Shown here: one piece after another, positions 9,410-18,307 of the stretch
Numbering within the stretch: position 1 is the first letter of the stretch
Layout of the letters: each line of letters opens with the position of its first letter
NCBI RefSeq assembly: GCF_002008365.1
Contig: NZ_MRDL01000037.1
Location: 1-64,000, forward strand
Direction: 5' to 3'
Source: Rhizobium leguminosarum bv. viciae USDA 2370
GTDB lineage: Bacteria > Pseudomonadota > Alphaproteobacteria > Rhizobiales > Rhizobiaceae
DNA length: 64,000 nucleotides
The notes under the pieces: model-generated
What the model saw: only the letters and a program-made list of their open reading frames with translations
What the model was told of the DNA's origin: nothing
Databases searched by the model: none
Translations under genes and position numbers: made by a program

Positions 9410-9916
9410 ATGAGTGTTCGTGATCTAATTTCGCGGGGCCGCGGCAAGAGTACGGTTCCGACCGACTATGCAGGCAGAGATCATAATCCGTTCTTGGCGC
9501 TTCATCGCGAGATGAACAGGCTGTTTGATGATGTCTTCCGTGGCTTCGAGCATCGGTTCCCGGCCAGCGGTTCTGGCTTCATGTTTGAAAGCTCCTGGCC
9601 GAAGATCGACGTCTCGGAAACCGAGAAGGAAATCCGCGTCACCGCTGATATTCCTGGCATGGACGAGAAAGACGTTGAAGTCTTGCTCGACAACGGCGTC
9701 TTGACCATCCGGGGTGAAAAGCTTGGCGAAAACGACGACAAAGACCGGCAGTTCTCCGAGCGGTTCTATGGCCGCTTCGAACGCCGTCTTTCCTTAAACA
9801 GCGAGGTAGAGGAAGACAGAATCTCGGCCTCCTTCAGGAATGGCGTTTTGACTGTCACTCTGCCCCGCTCGGGGTCGGAACAATCGACTGCTAAGCGCAT
9901 CACGATCAATAGCTAA
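9410..9916 (+). CDS. Small heat-shock protein Hsp20
   Basis: A 168-residue alpha-crystallin-family chaperone of a second class, starting MSVRDLISRGRGK, with a WPKIDVSETEKEIRVTADIPG strand region, the VLLDNGVLTIRGEK segment and a terminal SFRNGVLTVTLP, followed by KRITINS carrying an I-x-I tail. The ATG at 9410 has GGAGG five bases upstream. The two neighbouring Hsp20 proteins are unlike each other (class A and class C style), so they may form mixed or separate oligomers. Expected to be heat-induced with its neighbour. Confidence 0.92.
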   Translation: MSVRDLISRGRGKSTVPTDYAGRDHNPFLALHREMNRLFDDVFRGFEHRFPASGSGFMFESSWPKIDVSETEKEIRVTADIPGMDEKDVEVLLDNGVLTIRGEKLGENDDKDRQFSERFYGRFERRLSLNSEVEEDRISASFRNGVLTVTLPRSGSEQSTAKRITINS

Positions 9917-10199
9917 AAGAGAGATGTGTTTGGGGTGATGCGCGTTGTTTGGCAGCAGTGGCATGCGATTGTCAGGCCCTGCTGCCAATCTCGCTGTATT
10001 GGCAGCGAGGTTGCCACATGATGGCAACGCTTCGGTATTGTCGCATTCAAATGGTCGCCGACAACAACCAGCCCACCTGTGGCGTTCCGTCACCAGGATA
10101 TGGCCCCGCCGTTCTGTGGCTGCATCGTTGCCGGTCTCCAGCAAACTTTCAGCGAGTTGGCGCGTTGAATATGGCGCGCTGAAACCGACGGGACCGCTG

Positions 10200-11021
10200 A
10201 TGACCAAGGGAAATCGATTTGATGTGCTCGCCAAAGGCGGCTATGCGGCGCGCGGCGTTGTCTTTCTCCTTGTGGCCGGGCTTGCTCTCTTCTCCGGCGT
10301 GGCCGGTGGCCGGCCCGAAACGAAATCCGCGCTTTCAGCACTCCTTGGACAGCCGCTCGGTCGCGTATGGGTCGGATTGATCGGGCTCGGCCTTCTAGGA
10401 TTTGTTGCCTGGAGGTTGGCGCAGTCCCTGGCAGACAGCGACGGCCACGGTAGGGACGGGAAGGCATTGGCGATCCGATCCGCGCTCTTTGGCAGCGCCA
10501 TCACCTATCTCGGGCTTGCCGCATATGCGCTCGGGAACGCCTTTTTCCTGGGAGGAGGTAGCGAAGCTTCTGGTGAGAAGGATCTGGCAGGATGGATCAT
10601 GTCGCAGCCGTTTGGATCCTACTTTGCGATCGCGGTCGGCGCCGGCTTCATCATCGGCGGCGTCGTGACGGCCGTGAAGGGCATCACCAGGAAGTTCGAG
10701 CGCCACCTTCAGATACCTGATCACAAGGGTATCGTGACGTTGGTATGCATCTATGGCCTTGTCGCCCGCGGCGTGGTGTTTGCGGCTACCGGAGTACTTT
10801 TCGCCTATGCAGGTTTCAGGGTGGATCCTGGACAAGCCGGTAGCATGGGCGACGCCCTGGAATGGCTGCGCCAGCTTCCGCTAGGATCCTTTCTGTATGT
10901 CGCGGTCGCCGTTGGATTGGCGGCTTTCGGACTCTATAATCTTGTCGAGGCACGGTACCGCATCGTTAGGAGCCCATCGTTGGCGGACGCTAAGCGTTCG
11001 ATCCCGATGGCAGGTTCTTGA
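10200..11021 (+). CDS. DUF1206 membrane protein
   Basis: A 273-residue protein with about six hydrophobic segments arranged as three repeats, each with a K-G-x-A-ARGVVF / ARGVVFAATG type motif. This repeat is the signature of DUF1206, an inner-membrane family of unknown function often found with stress genes. The ATG at 10200 starts MTKGNRFDVLAKGGYAARG; an upstream in-frame start would add 85 residues without membrane character. It lies about 280 bases after hsp20 and is convergent with the LOV kinase remnant. Confidence 0.8.
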   Translation: MTKGNRFDVLAKGGYAARGVVFLLVAGLALFSGVAGGRPETKSALSALLGQPLGRVWVGLIGLGLLGFVAWRLAQSLADSDGHGRDGKALAIRSALFGSAITYLGLAAYALGNAFFLGGGSEASGEKDLAGWIMSQPFGSYFAIAVGAGFIIGGVVTAVKGITRKFERHLQIPDHKGIVTLVCIYGLVARGVVFAATGVLFAYAGFRVDPGQAGSMGDALEWLRQLPLGSFLYVAVAVGLAAFGLYNLVEARYRIVRSPSLADAKRSIPMAGS

Positions 11022-11023
11022 CA

Positions 11024-12080
11024 TCAGTGTTCCGGTGCCAAGGTGCCGTCATAGGTCGAGCCTGCCGATGGGATCTCAATGTCTATAAGCAGCCCATCCT
11101 CCGACCAAGTTTTCTCAATTCGCCCTTTAAGCTGCCTTTCGACCATTGCGCCGACAATCACCGTGCCAAAACCTCGTTTGGCGAATGTAGGCAGAGGGCG
11201 CGAGCCCACCTCCTGCCACCGGATATTAAAGCCTGCTCCGGACGGTTTGGGCTTCCAACTGATTGAAAGTCTGCCTCGCGCAGCGGCGAGCGCACCGTGC
11301 TGGGCTGCGTTGACAGCGAGTTCATGGAACACGAGCGCAAGGGGCTGGACGACCGGCCCATCCATTCTGATATCCGGCCCGGCAAAAAAAGCGCGGGTGG
11401 CCGCGAACGGCGTCACCTGTTGACGAATAAGCTCCTCAACAGAAATGCTTGTCCATCTTCGTTCAGCAAGCAAGGTATGGGCACGGGCGAGCGCCTGCAC
11501 CCGATGCTGAATAGCGGCGGCATAAAGGGCCGGGTCATCGGCGTTGCTCAGGCGGACGATGCTGTCGACGATCGCCAGGACGTTGTTGGATCGGTGGTCG
11601 ACTTCCATCAGCAGGCGATGCTCGGAGGCCTCCAGTGCCTCGATCCGCCGGTACTCCGTCATGTCGATTTGAGAGCCAAAGAAATACAGGATCCTTCCGT
11701 CATCCCCATGGACGGGACTTAGATGCAAGCGTCCAGAACTGCTCACCGCTCTTCTTATAATTGAGGATCTCGACGCTGACCTCACGCTCGCCGGCGATAG
11801 CCGCACGAATTTCGGCGACGGCAATCGGAGACGTCGCGGGACCCTGCAGGAAACGACAGTTGCGCCCCAGCACTTCAGGCGCCGCATAACCTGTCAGTTC
11901 GAGGAATGCCTTGTTTGCGAGCACGATCGGAAGATCCGGCTTTCGCCCATCGGTGACGACCATCGGCATCCGGGTGCGTTCAAATGCGATCGCTGCCAAC
12001 TCCTTCCGATCGGCGGAAGCTGCTTTTGAAGATGCGGAAGGCAAATCCCCGTGGAGTTGTTCTCTCGAATGGCCTGTCAT
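11024..12080 (-). pseudogene. LOV-domain HWE histidine kinase, frameshifted
   Basis: Two adjacent frames together encode one protein. The first, from the ATG at 12080, is a LOV (flavin photosensor PAS) domain with GRNCRFLQG; the cysteine at about residue 75 is the photo-adduct residue. It reads to EILNYKKSGEQFW and then stops. The second frame picks up as LHLSPVHGDDGRILYFFGSQ and runs through an HWE-type kinase with VDHRSNNVLAIVDSI (phospho-His region), FHELAVNAAQHGAL (N-box) and WQEVG. The break near 11720-11735 looks like loss of two bases. All other motifs are intact, so the mutation is recent or a sequencing error. If restored it would be a blue-light sensor kinase like Brucella LOV-HK. 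Confidence 0.85.
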
Positions 12081-12286
12081 GCTTCCACGCTCACTAAGAC
12101 GTCGCTTGATAACGTGGCTCGCGTATCTTTGTTTCCGAGAAGGTTGTGTGGCTTTAGCGATCGCTCCTCCGGGACTTGCCCGACAACGTGTCACGGCTGC
12201 GGCCTTTGCCAACGCGACGGCGTCCGGTATAAAATCAGGATGAGGCCTTTCAGCCTTGCAGGCCTTGAAAGGTTCGCGCGTATAAT

Positions 12287-13312
12287 ATGATCATGAAACC
12301 CTTTTCCAGTTCCAGCCGCTCCCGAGAGCGCTTTCTCGAAGCCATTCTGCAGAGCGCGATCGAGTATGCGATCATCTCCATGGATCTCGATGGCCTGGTG
12401 ACTACGTGGAATGAGGGTGCGCGACGGATCCTCGGATGGGACGAGGCTGAGATTATCGGCAAGCCCGCAGCCGTCATTTTCACGCAGGAAGACCTGCAGG
12501 CGGGGATTCTCCAACGGGAGATGACCGCCGCTTTAGCGGAAGGCCATGGCAACGATGAACGCTGGCACGTTCGCAAGGACGGATCGTTGTTCTGGGCGTC
12601 GGGTCAGATGATGGCGCTGACGTCGGATGATGGCGAAGTCGAGGGCTTTGTGAAGATTCTGAGAGATCGCACCGAGCAGAGAGAAAACGAGGAGCGACAG
12701 CGCGTCCTGATGCACGAACTCTCTCACCGCATGAAAAACACGCTGGCCGTCGTTCAGGCTATCACCAGTCAATCCTTTCGAAACGCCAGCTCTCTGGAGG
12801 AAGCGGAACAATCGATCTCTGCGCGGATCAATGCTTACTCGAAAGCACACGATATTTTGCTGCAGCAAAATTGGTTGGGCACGACCATGGGAACGATTGT
12901 CGAGGCTACCGCGATTAATCTCGGACTTCAGACGTCAGGACGTTTCAAAGCAAGCGGTCCCGACGTTGAATTGAGTCCACAGGCGGCCCTTTGTTTCTCC
13001 CTCGTGCTGCACGAACTCGTCACCAACGCCAATAAGTATGGTGCGCTTTCGGAGGATACAGGGACTGTTGCAATCGAGTGGTCGGTAGGCGACAAGGCGG
13101 GCGCCCCGAGCCTGAACTTCACTTGGCAGGAGGTTGGAGGTCCGGCGGTGGAAACTCCAACCAAGAAGGGGTTCGGCACGCGGCTCGTCAGCTCCAGCCT
13201 GTCCGCTTTCGGGGAGGTCTCTCTTGATTACGCCCCGACCGGGCTCATCCTGAGGCTGGATGCGCCACTTCAGAAGCTGCAATATAAGAACTGTTCCGAC
13301 GCCGAGGAATAG
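12287..13312 (+). CDS. PAS-HWE sensor histidine kinase
   Basis: A 341-residue soluble kinase. A PAS domain covers about residues 20-130 (AIISMDLDGLVTTWNEGA; HVRKDGSLFWASG). The HWE/HisKA_2 module follows, with the phospho-acceptor histidine in HELSHRMKNTLAVVQAI, the N-box LVLHELVTNANKYGALS, and WQEVGGP, FGTRL. HWE kinases commonly feed the PhyR/NepR/EcfG general stress pathway in alphaproteobacteria; no response regulator is adjacent. A second ATG at 12293 is equally possible. It is divergent from the broken LOV kinase, so the two may once have worked together. Confidence 0.9.
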   Translation: MIMKPFSSSSRSRERFLEAILQSAIEYAIISMDLDGLVTTWNEGARRILGWDEAEIIGKPAAVIFTQEDLQAGILQREMTAALAEGHGNDERWHVRKDGSLFWASGQMMALTSDDGEVEGFVKILRDRTEQRENEERQRVLMHELSHRMKNTLAVVQAITSQSFRNASSLEEAEQSISARINAYSKAHDILLQQNWLGTTMGTIVEATAINLGLQTSGRFKASGPDVELSPQAALCFSLVLHELVTNANKYGALSEDTGTVAIEWSVGDKAGAPSLNFTWQEVGGPAVETPTKKGFGTRLVSSSLSAFGEVSLDYAPTGLILRLDAPLQKLQYKNCSDAEE

Positions 13313-13499
13313 TTTGATTGCGACGCTAGGATGGCCGGCGCTCGAGAAATCAAAGACATCGATGATGTCATCGCGAGACGTTTGGATCTTCCTTGTTCCA
13401 GGCAACAGCGAACCCGATCCAAAGTAAGCGCTGTCCTGATCCCACGTAAGCCCACGGTGAGGGCCGTCTTGTGAGGTAACGCCGAACTCGGAAGTCCTA
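13313..13499. other. Short gap, nothing recognised
   Basis: Region between the kinase gene and the IS3 end. No gene motif seen. Confidence 0.3.
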
Positions 13500-13850
13500 G
13501 TGACCTGCCACTGAACTTTCATCCGGCGGCGAGTAGAGCCCCGGCGGTTTTTGAACCGCCCCAGGATTCTGGACCACCGGAGACTGGAGTTTTCCGGCTT
13601 CATTCAAGGAGGTGGGCTGGTTGCGCCTCCCGGATTCATTAGTAAGTCTGGCACCTTATTGCCGATGGCACCATGTGGCCGAACCTCATTGTAGTCTCTG
13701 CGCCAATCCTCCATCTTTTCGCGGGCATCCGCAAGGGTCAGGAACCAATGCTGGTTCAGACATTCGGCTCGGAAGCGGCCGTTGAATGCTTCGATGAAGG
13801 CATTGTCCCCAGCACGGCAGAGGTGCTGTGAGAAAACCGGGGCAGTCACT
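13500..13850 (-). mobile_element. IS3-family remnant (transposase C-terminus and IR end)
   Basis: The frame from about 13822 reads DNAFIEAFNGRFRAECLNQH, then EKMEDWRRDYNEVRPHGAIG, the C-terminal part of an IS3-family OrfB integrase core (last catalytic E in the EAFNGRFR.E region). It continues to a stop at 13604. The bases at about 13500-13516 (TGACCTGCCACTGAACT) look like an IS3-type terminal inverted repeat. Everything upstream of the DNAFIEAF motif is missing, so this is a one-ended remnant. Confidence 0.8.
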
Positions 13851-13922
13851 CATTCACCAGTCGTCGCCGGGGCAAGCATAACTGCCGCTTCTCAGAGATT
13901 TTGCGGGACACACGTCTGTGTG

Positions 13923-14933
13923 TCACAATGGCTGGTACGCGACCTCGATAACCCGTTGTGCTTGCTCAACCAACGAATCAACCAGACTTTCGCCGTCGGC
14001 ATTGAGCGGAACATCGAGATGTATCCAGATGTGGCCACCGCACTCAGTTAATCGCTGCGCGAAGCCAGACGCGACAAGACGTTCGCGGATAACCGAGAAC
14101 TTGGGCGTAAGACGGTGGAAACGCAGCCAGATAGGCGTCGTGTACCCCGGAAAAGGATCGCGGACCCCCACGCTGAAGCAGGGCTCGTCTGCGCCAAGCG
14201 GTAGGCAGACATATCGACGCTGGTAGTCGTCGGGACCGTCCTTGCCCATTGGGAGGACTCGGCTCTGCTGCGCCAAGCGGCGGGTAACGCGATCCACAAG
14301 ATTGACGAATACCTCTTTCCGCTCGCGCCAAGCGAACAGTTCAGAGACACTCCTCAGTGGCTCGATGTCGTAGCCCTGAAGGACCCTGTACATGGCCCGA
14401 AATTGGGCAAGGTCACCACGGAACGGTTCGGAGCGAACATCTTTCAGGGCGACCAAGACCCCTTCCCAATCGATCACCGCAACCGAAAAGTCGGACGTTG
14501 CACCCCGCTGCCAAGGACCATCCTCGGTAGGAGCGGACACACACGGCACCGATGCTTTCATCGCAGCAACCCGATAATGAGGTACCAGCACCAGCAACAT
14601 TCCACTATCAGAGCTTTCTTGAAGGTCGCCAAGGTACGAACTGAGTTGGCCCTCGCCAAACGCCGCGCCCAATTTCGCCTCTATCTTGACCACGAGCTTT
14701 CCGTCAGCCGTGCAGCCCTCCAAGTCGGGGCGGGCACCGTCTTTCTGTCGAGCCTCGGCTCGCCAAGTCAAGTCGGCGTTGATAGTTCTGCCCACCATCT
14801 TGGAGATATGGTCCCCAAAGCTCTTGCGTGCATCCGAATTCTGAAGAAGGTAGGCAAGCCCCTGCGTGCACAGCAACTCTCCCTGTTTGGAGAGCGAGCT
14901 GAATTGGGCGAGGTGGCTCATGAGTAGTCGCAT
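13923..14933 (-). CDS. PD-(D/E)XK nuclease-like protein
   Basis: A 336-residue soluble protein. Near residues 65-110 it has RPDLEGCTADGKLVVKIEAK followed by EGQLSSYL; a D ... (I)EAK ... Q...Y pattern is the active-site layout of PD-(D/E)XK nucleases. The rest matches no family I know. The ATG at 14933 has AGAGG six bases upstream and is preferred to a TTG nine codons earlier. It is divergent from a small orphan gene and sits between IS3 and IS66 relics, a setting typical of defence genes. Function (for example a phage-defence nuclease) is inference. Confidence 0.55.
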   Translation of the reverse strand: MRLLMSHLAQFSSLSKQGELLCTQGLAYLLQNSDARKSFGDHISKMVGRTINADLTWRAEARQKDGARPDLEGCTADGKLVVKIEAKLGAAFGEGQLSSYLGDLQESSDSGMLLVLVPHYRVAAMKASVPCVSAPTEDGPWQRGATSDFSVAVIDWEGVLVALKDVRSEPFRGDLAQFRAMYRVLQGYDIEPLRSVSELFAWRERKEVFVNLVDRVTRRLAQQSRVLPMGKDGPDDYQRRYVCLPLGADEPCFSVGVRDPFPGYTTPIWLRFHRLTPKFSVIRERLVASGFAQRLTECGGHIWIHLDVPLNADGESLVDSLVEQAQRVIEVAYQPL

Positions 14934-14972
14934 GATTAGCCTCTTGAACTTCAGGAGCAAAGACGAGACCTA

Positions 14973-15299
14973 ATGGATAGCATTGATGACTTCAAGAAGT
15001 TCATCGGCACGCGCCACTGGCGTTACGCGAAAACCATGCCGCAGTGGCCGCACGAATACTCGGTACGGCAATTCGACGATCCGCCGGAGGACCAGGCCCT
15101 GTTTGAGGAAGCCGTCTCATTCATCCGTACCCAGGGCGAACGAAGGTGGTTTGAGCCAACTAGTAGAAGCTCTGTCTACCTTGACATCGACGGCCGACAG
15201 TATTGGACCATGGGCGCTCCGGTTGAGGAAACAACCATCATAAACCGTGCGTGGCTGGATTGGAGAGAGCGCCTTGTTCGGCGCGAGTCAGGTTTGTGA
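14973..15299 (+). CDS. Conserved hypothetical protein
   Basis: A 108-residue soluble, acidic and aromatic-rich protein (HWRYAKTMPQWPHEYSVR; YLDIDGRQYWTMGAP). I do not recognise a named family. The codon usage and regular amphipathic pattern look genuine, and the motif TMPQWPHEY.VR is of the kind seen in widespread small proteins of mobile islands. It is divergent from the nuclease-like gene by only 39 bases, so they may share a control region. Confidence 0.6.
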   Translation: MDSIDDFKKFIGTRHWRYAKTMPQWPHEYSVRQFDDPPEDQALFEEAVSFIRTQGERRWFEPTSRSSVYLDIDGRQYWTMGAPVEETTIINRAWLDWRERLVRRESGL

Positions 15300-15393
15300 C
15301 CTCCTGATTCGACTTTTACAAGATAGCAGCAGCCTCGAAGACCCGACACTCGGCTATTTGTAATCATCACATACTAAATCAGGGAGATCATGC

Positions 15394-15669
15394 ATGGAAC
15401 ACTCGGAGTTTCAGATCGGTCTGGAGTTCTGGTGCGGGAAGAGGCGGTGGCGGTGTACCGACGTCGGAACGCGCACAGTTGTCGCGATTCGCGTCCATCC
15501 GGTTGAGATGACGACCGTCCAGGCTGGTGGCACGAAAGAGCACGAAACGCCTACTTATGAGCAGGCAGATGCGATGGGCTGGTTTGATGGCCCCCCGTTT
15601 GGAGTGGCCGAGGTGGTTTTCGACGAAGACGATCTCGAAGTCTGCTCGCTTGAGAGGAAGGACCTATGA
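15394..15669 (+). CDS. Hypothetical protein
   Basis: A 91-residue acidic protein with a short beta-rich pattern (FQIGLEFWCGKRRWRCTDVG, then TVVAIRVHP and a conserved-looking WFDGPPFGVAEVVFDEDD end). The family is unknown to me. A purine-rich GGGAG precedes the ATG. It follows the preceding small orphan gene on the same strand. Confidence 0.5.
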   Translation: MEHSEFQIGLEFWCGKRRWRCTDVGTRTVVAIRVHPVEMTTVQAGGTKEHETPTYEQADAMGWFDGPPFGVAEVVFDEDDLEVCSLERKDL

Positions 15670-15843
15670 ACCAGGCTCAGAGCCAGATCGATAGGTTGCT
15701 GCCGTGGAATTATTGAGGCCGAGTAAATCTCCGCAGGGCTATCCCCTCATCCTAAAGCACTCGGCACTACAAAACGCAGCTCGGTCAACGTGTAAGCGGG
15801 ACACCGCTTACGAAATCAGTGCTCACGTTATCAATGCAAAACC

Positions 15844-16767
15844 TCATTTGAACCGAAGTCTTTTGACTAACTGTGCCCACCTCATTCGAAGGGAATTTGG
15901 CTCAAGTTCGGACCGGGTTGCCAGCATGAAATCAGGCAACGGTACGTTTGGCATGTTGTCATAGGCTTTAAGGATGGTCTCCAGTGGCGTCAGGGTCTGG
16001 TCGCGGTCCCAATAGACGATCTTCAACCATGTGGCCGCACGCTCATATTGGCCGACTCCCAACCATGTTTCCTCGAGATTGGCCCGCAACATTCGCTGCC
16101 CGGCCTCCAACAGGTCATTGTCGCCAAATCGCGCCCGCCCTAATTTTTTCAGACAGAGCGCATAGGCAAACGCCCGTGGCTTTAACGTTGTTTTGAGTGA
16201 TGGGTTTTTCGGCTTTAGATGTCGCTCATATTCTTCGACTGCGGTGTCGTATTGACCAGCCTGGAGGCTGAACGCCATGAAATCGTCGAGAGTTCCGTCG
16301 ACGAGCAGTCTCCGTGAACTATACGGCAGGCCCTTGATTTCCTGAGGAACGAAACGTTGGAGCTTGTAGTCAAACTTGTCGACACCGAGTACTTTGGTAA
16401 AGCCGGTTCGCATGTATTCAATCTCTGCATCCTGAGCGGTTTTCCACGATGCTTCGTCGTTTCCTTTACCGTGCATCCAGTGGCCAAGGGCCTTGGCCCA
16501 GTGCAAAGTCCTGCGGTGGGAACAGGGAAAAGGACCAAACCTTTCCTCTTCTTTTCCCTCGATGGCCTTGTCCAACCATTGGAGCGCACGTGGAAGAACG
16601 GGTGTTATTTCCTTGTCATGACGCACCAGCCAGGCAGAGATAACATCGTTGATCTCATGCACCGCAACATTCCCCATCGGCATCGCGGGATCGTATTCGG
16701 CACGAAGTGCGCGGGCGATAGTGCCGCCCATCACCTCCCGCGTTCGAATGGGATTGAATTTTTTCAA
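15844..16767 (-). CDS. Hypothetical protein
   Basis: A 307-residue soluble protein starting at a TTG with GGAG six bases upstream. It is largely helical by composition, with repeated helix pairs (ALQWLDKAIEGKEEERFGPF; QAGQYDTAVEEYERHLKP; VGQYERAATWLKIVYW) that recall degenerate TPR-like units. No catalytic motif was seen and I do not recognise the family. It lies in the IS-bounded 13.5-17.4 kb segment with the nuclease-like gene. Confidence 0.55.
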   Translation of the reverse strand: MKKFNPIRTREVMGGTIARALRAEYDPAMPMGNVAVHEINDVISAWLVRHDKEITPVLPRALQWLDKAIEGKEEERFGPFPCSHRRTLHWAKALGHWMHGKGNDEASWKTAQDAEIEYMRTGFTKVLGVDKFDYKLQRFVPQEIKGLPYSSRRLLVDGTLDDFMAFSLQAGQYDTAVEEYERHLKPKNPSLKTTLKPRAFAYALCLKKLGRARFGDNDLLEAGQRMLRANLEETWLGVGQYERAATWLKIVYWDRDQTLTPLETILKAYDNMPNVPLPDFMLATRSELEPNSLRMRWAQLVKRLRFK

Positions 16768-17009
16768 AGCTGTCTCCGCTTATTGGGAATGGTTCGAAAC
16801 CTTCGCTGGCACCGAGTTCTTGGGGTAAGCGGTGCCCTGCTCCCATACTGACGAGTTTTCTCGCTTGATGTCGAGGAGTGGAGCCGCGACGACGACGGCT
16901 CTTCGCCGTGCGCACGAGGCCAACAAACCTTGACGAGTTAAAGCACTCAACGGCAACCTCGCACGGTACTTGAGACATCCATAGACGCCGGTCGTTTTTG
17001 GCGGGTTAA

Positions 17010-17400
17010 AACGACGGATCAAATGTCGGGAGAAGTCCGCAATGTGCCGGATAGAAGGCTTTGAATGCATATTGCCGTGCCAGGTTATTCCACGGCAGGA
17101 GTTCCTTTATAAGGCTCTGCTTGTGGCCGTTAGCTATGGCGTTGAGAGTGGCGGTGAGACAGGCGAACGGATCGACACCGTTGAGCTTACTCGTCTCGAT
17201 GAGGGAGGCGATGATCGCCCAGTTCTCCGCTCCAGCATCGTGTCCGGCGAAGAGAGCATTCTTACGATTAAGCGCTATCGGCCGGATGGTTCTCTCGACG
17301 GTGTTGTAATCGATCTCGATGGACCGTCGGTCAGGAAAACACAAAGACCATCCCAGTATTTGGCGACATAAGCCGTGGGATGAGAACATCGGTTACGATC
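17010..17400 (-). pseudogene. IS66-family TnpC C-terminal fragment
   Basis: Two frames join to give AKYWDGLCVFLTDG, then EIDYNTVERTIRPIALNRKN, FAGHDAGAENWAIIASLIET and ELLPWN, the C-terminal region of IS66 transposase C. A frameshift occurs at about 17330. No N-terminal part or accessory orfs remain. Confidence 0.85.
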
Positions 17401-17431
17401 CAAAAGTCGGTTCACGACGGTCTGGCAGTTG

Positions 17432-17599
17432 CTAAGGTTTGTCGACAGGCTCATCGTTTGGGTTGGGCACCGGTGCCTCCCTTGTATCTCGAGCCGGGTG
17501 TTTGTGATCGTCAGGCTCCGGTGGCACTTCTTTACGGTCAGGGTGATTGACCGGCTGGTCTTTAGGATTGCCCCCTTTGTCATTATTCTTTTTGGACAT
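17432..17599 (-). CDS. Small hydrophilic protein, probable stress gene
   Basis: A 55-residue, very polar, Pro/Asp/Lys-rich protein (MSKKNNDKGGNPKDQ; EAPVPNPNDEPVDKP), predicted disordered. GGAGG lies about eight bases before the ATG. An EcfG-type promoter pattern lies 27-52 bases upstream. Such hydrophilic small proteins are common members of general stress regulons; the exact role is unknown. Confidence 0.55.
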   Translation of the reverse strand: MSKKNNDKGGNPKDQPVNHPDRKEVPPEPDDHKHPARDTREAPVPNPNDEPVDKP

Positions 17600-17625
17600 G
17601 GCCAGTACCTCCATTCAACAGTACG

Positions 17626-17651
17626 AACAGACTTGCGAGATCGAAAGTTCC
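17626..17651 (-). promoter_or_regulatory. EcfG-type promoter, GGAAC-N17-TGTT
   Basis: On the minus strand GGAAC (17651-17647) is followed after 17 bases by TGTT (17629-17626). The alphaproteobacterial EcfG consensus is GGAAC-N16/17-CGTT, so there is one mismatch. It stands immediately upstream of the 55-residue gene. Confidence 0.55.
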
Positions 17652-17828
17652 AAGACAGCCAGACTGCCGTGGTCAGAGCATATGGTCCATCTGCAGCACA
17701 GCCACCGGCCATTCGCCAGGATGACGCTTGATGAACGCCTAAGGCCAAGGGGATGCAGGCGGATCAGCGCCAATGCGTGACGTAAGCGCCGGCGGCAAAC
17801 GACGGCGCTTACCGCAGATGCGTAGTGT

Positions 17829-17853
17829 GGAACCGGAGTTCTGTTCAGGTGTT
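17829..17853 (+). promoter_or_regulatory. EcfG-type promoter, GGAAC-N16-TGTT
   Basis: GGAAC at 17829-17833 and TGTT at 17850-17853 with a 16-base spacer, one mismatch from the EcfG consensus. The start codon at 17879 follows 25 bases later with a GGGAG ribosome site between. Confidence 0.55.
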
Positions 17854-17878
17854 CCTCTCGATCAGCAGGGAGCTTCCC

Positions 17879-18166
17879 ATGACCTACATCGCATCACCAA
17901 GCTACGACCGTAACGACCCCAGTCGCGCTTCGAACCTCCGTCAGTGCCTCGAGACCGCCAGACGCCGCCTGGATGAGACTTCGCATGCGTCGGAAACCGA
18001 GAAAATCGAGACGCTTGTGGCTTCCGCCATCGAGGCGGGTTGGGAAGACGATGAAGTGCGCGACGCACTTAGCCCCGGTGACGAGCAAGACAACAAAATG
18101 CGGCAACAGGAACCACCTGTCCCAACTATCGGTGTGGTTCCCTCGCAAAGGGGGCATACGGACTAA
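17879..18166 (+). CDS. Small conserved hypothetical, intact paralogue
   Basis: A 95-residue charged protein beginning MTYIASPSYDRND, with a central helix (NLRQCLETARRRLDETSH; VASAIEAGWEDDEVRDAL). I do not know the family. The ATG at 17879 fits the GGGAG site; an upstream in-frame ATG at 17825 lies before the promoter and is rejected. A decayed copy sits at 2765. An EcfG-like promoter suggests general-stress control. Confidence 0.6.
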   Translation: MTYIASPSYDRNDPSRASNLRQCLETARRRLDETSHASETEKIETLVASAIEAGWEDDEVRDALSPGDEQDNKMRQQEPPVPTIGVVPSQRGHTD

Positions 18167-18307
18167 ACCTTGAATATACTCTGTCGAGATCTCATCTTTC
18201 GGGAGAGCATTCCTAATCGCTTTCAAGCGAGGCACACTGCAACAGCCGGTACTGATTCCGTTCTGCGTGCGACCGATGCAAATCGCTTCTCGAACTCTAC
18301 GAGGTAA

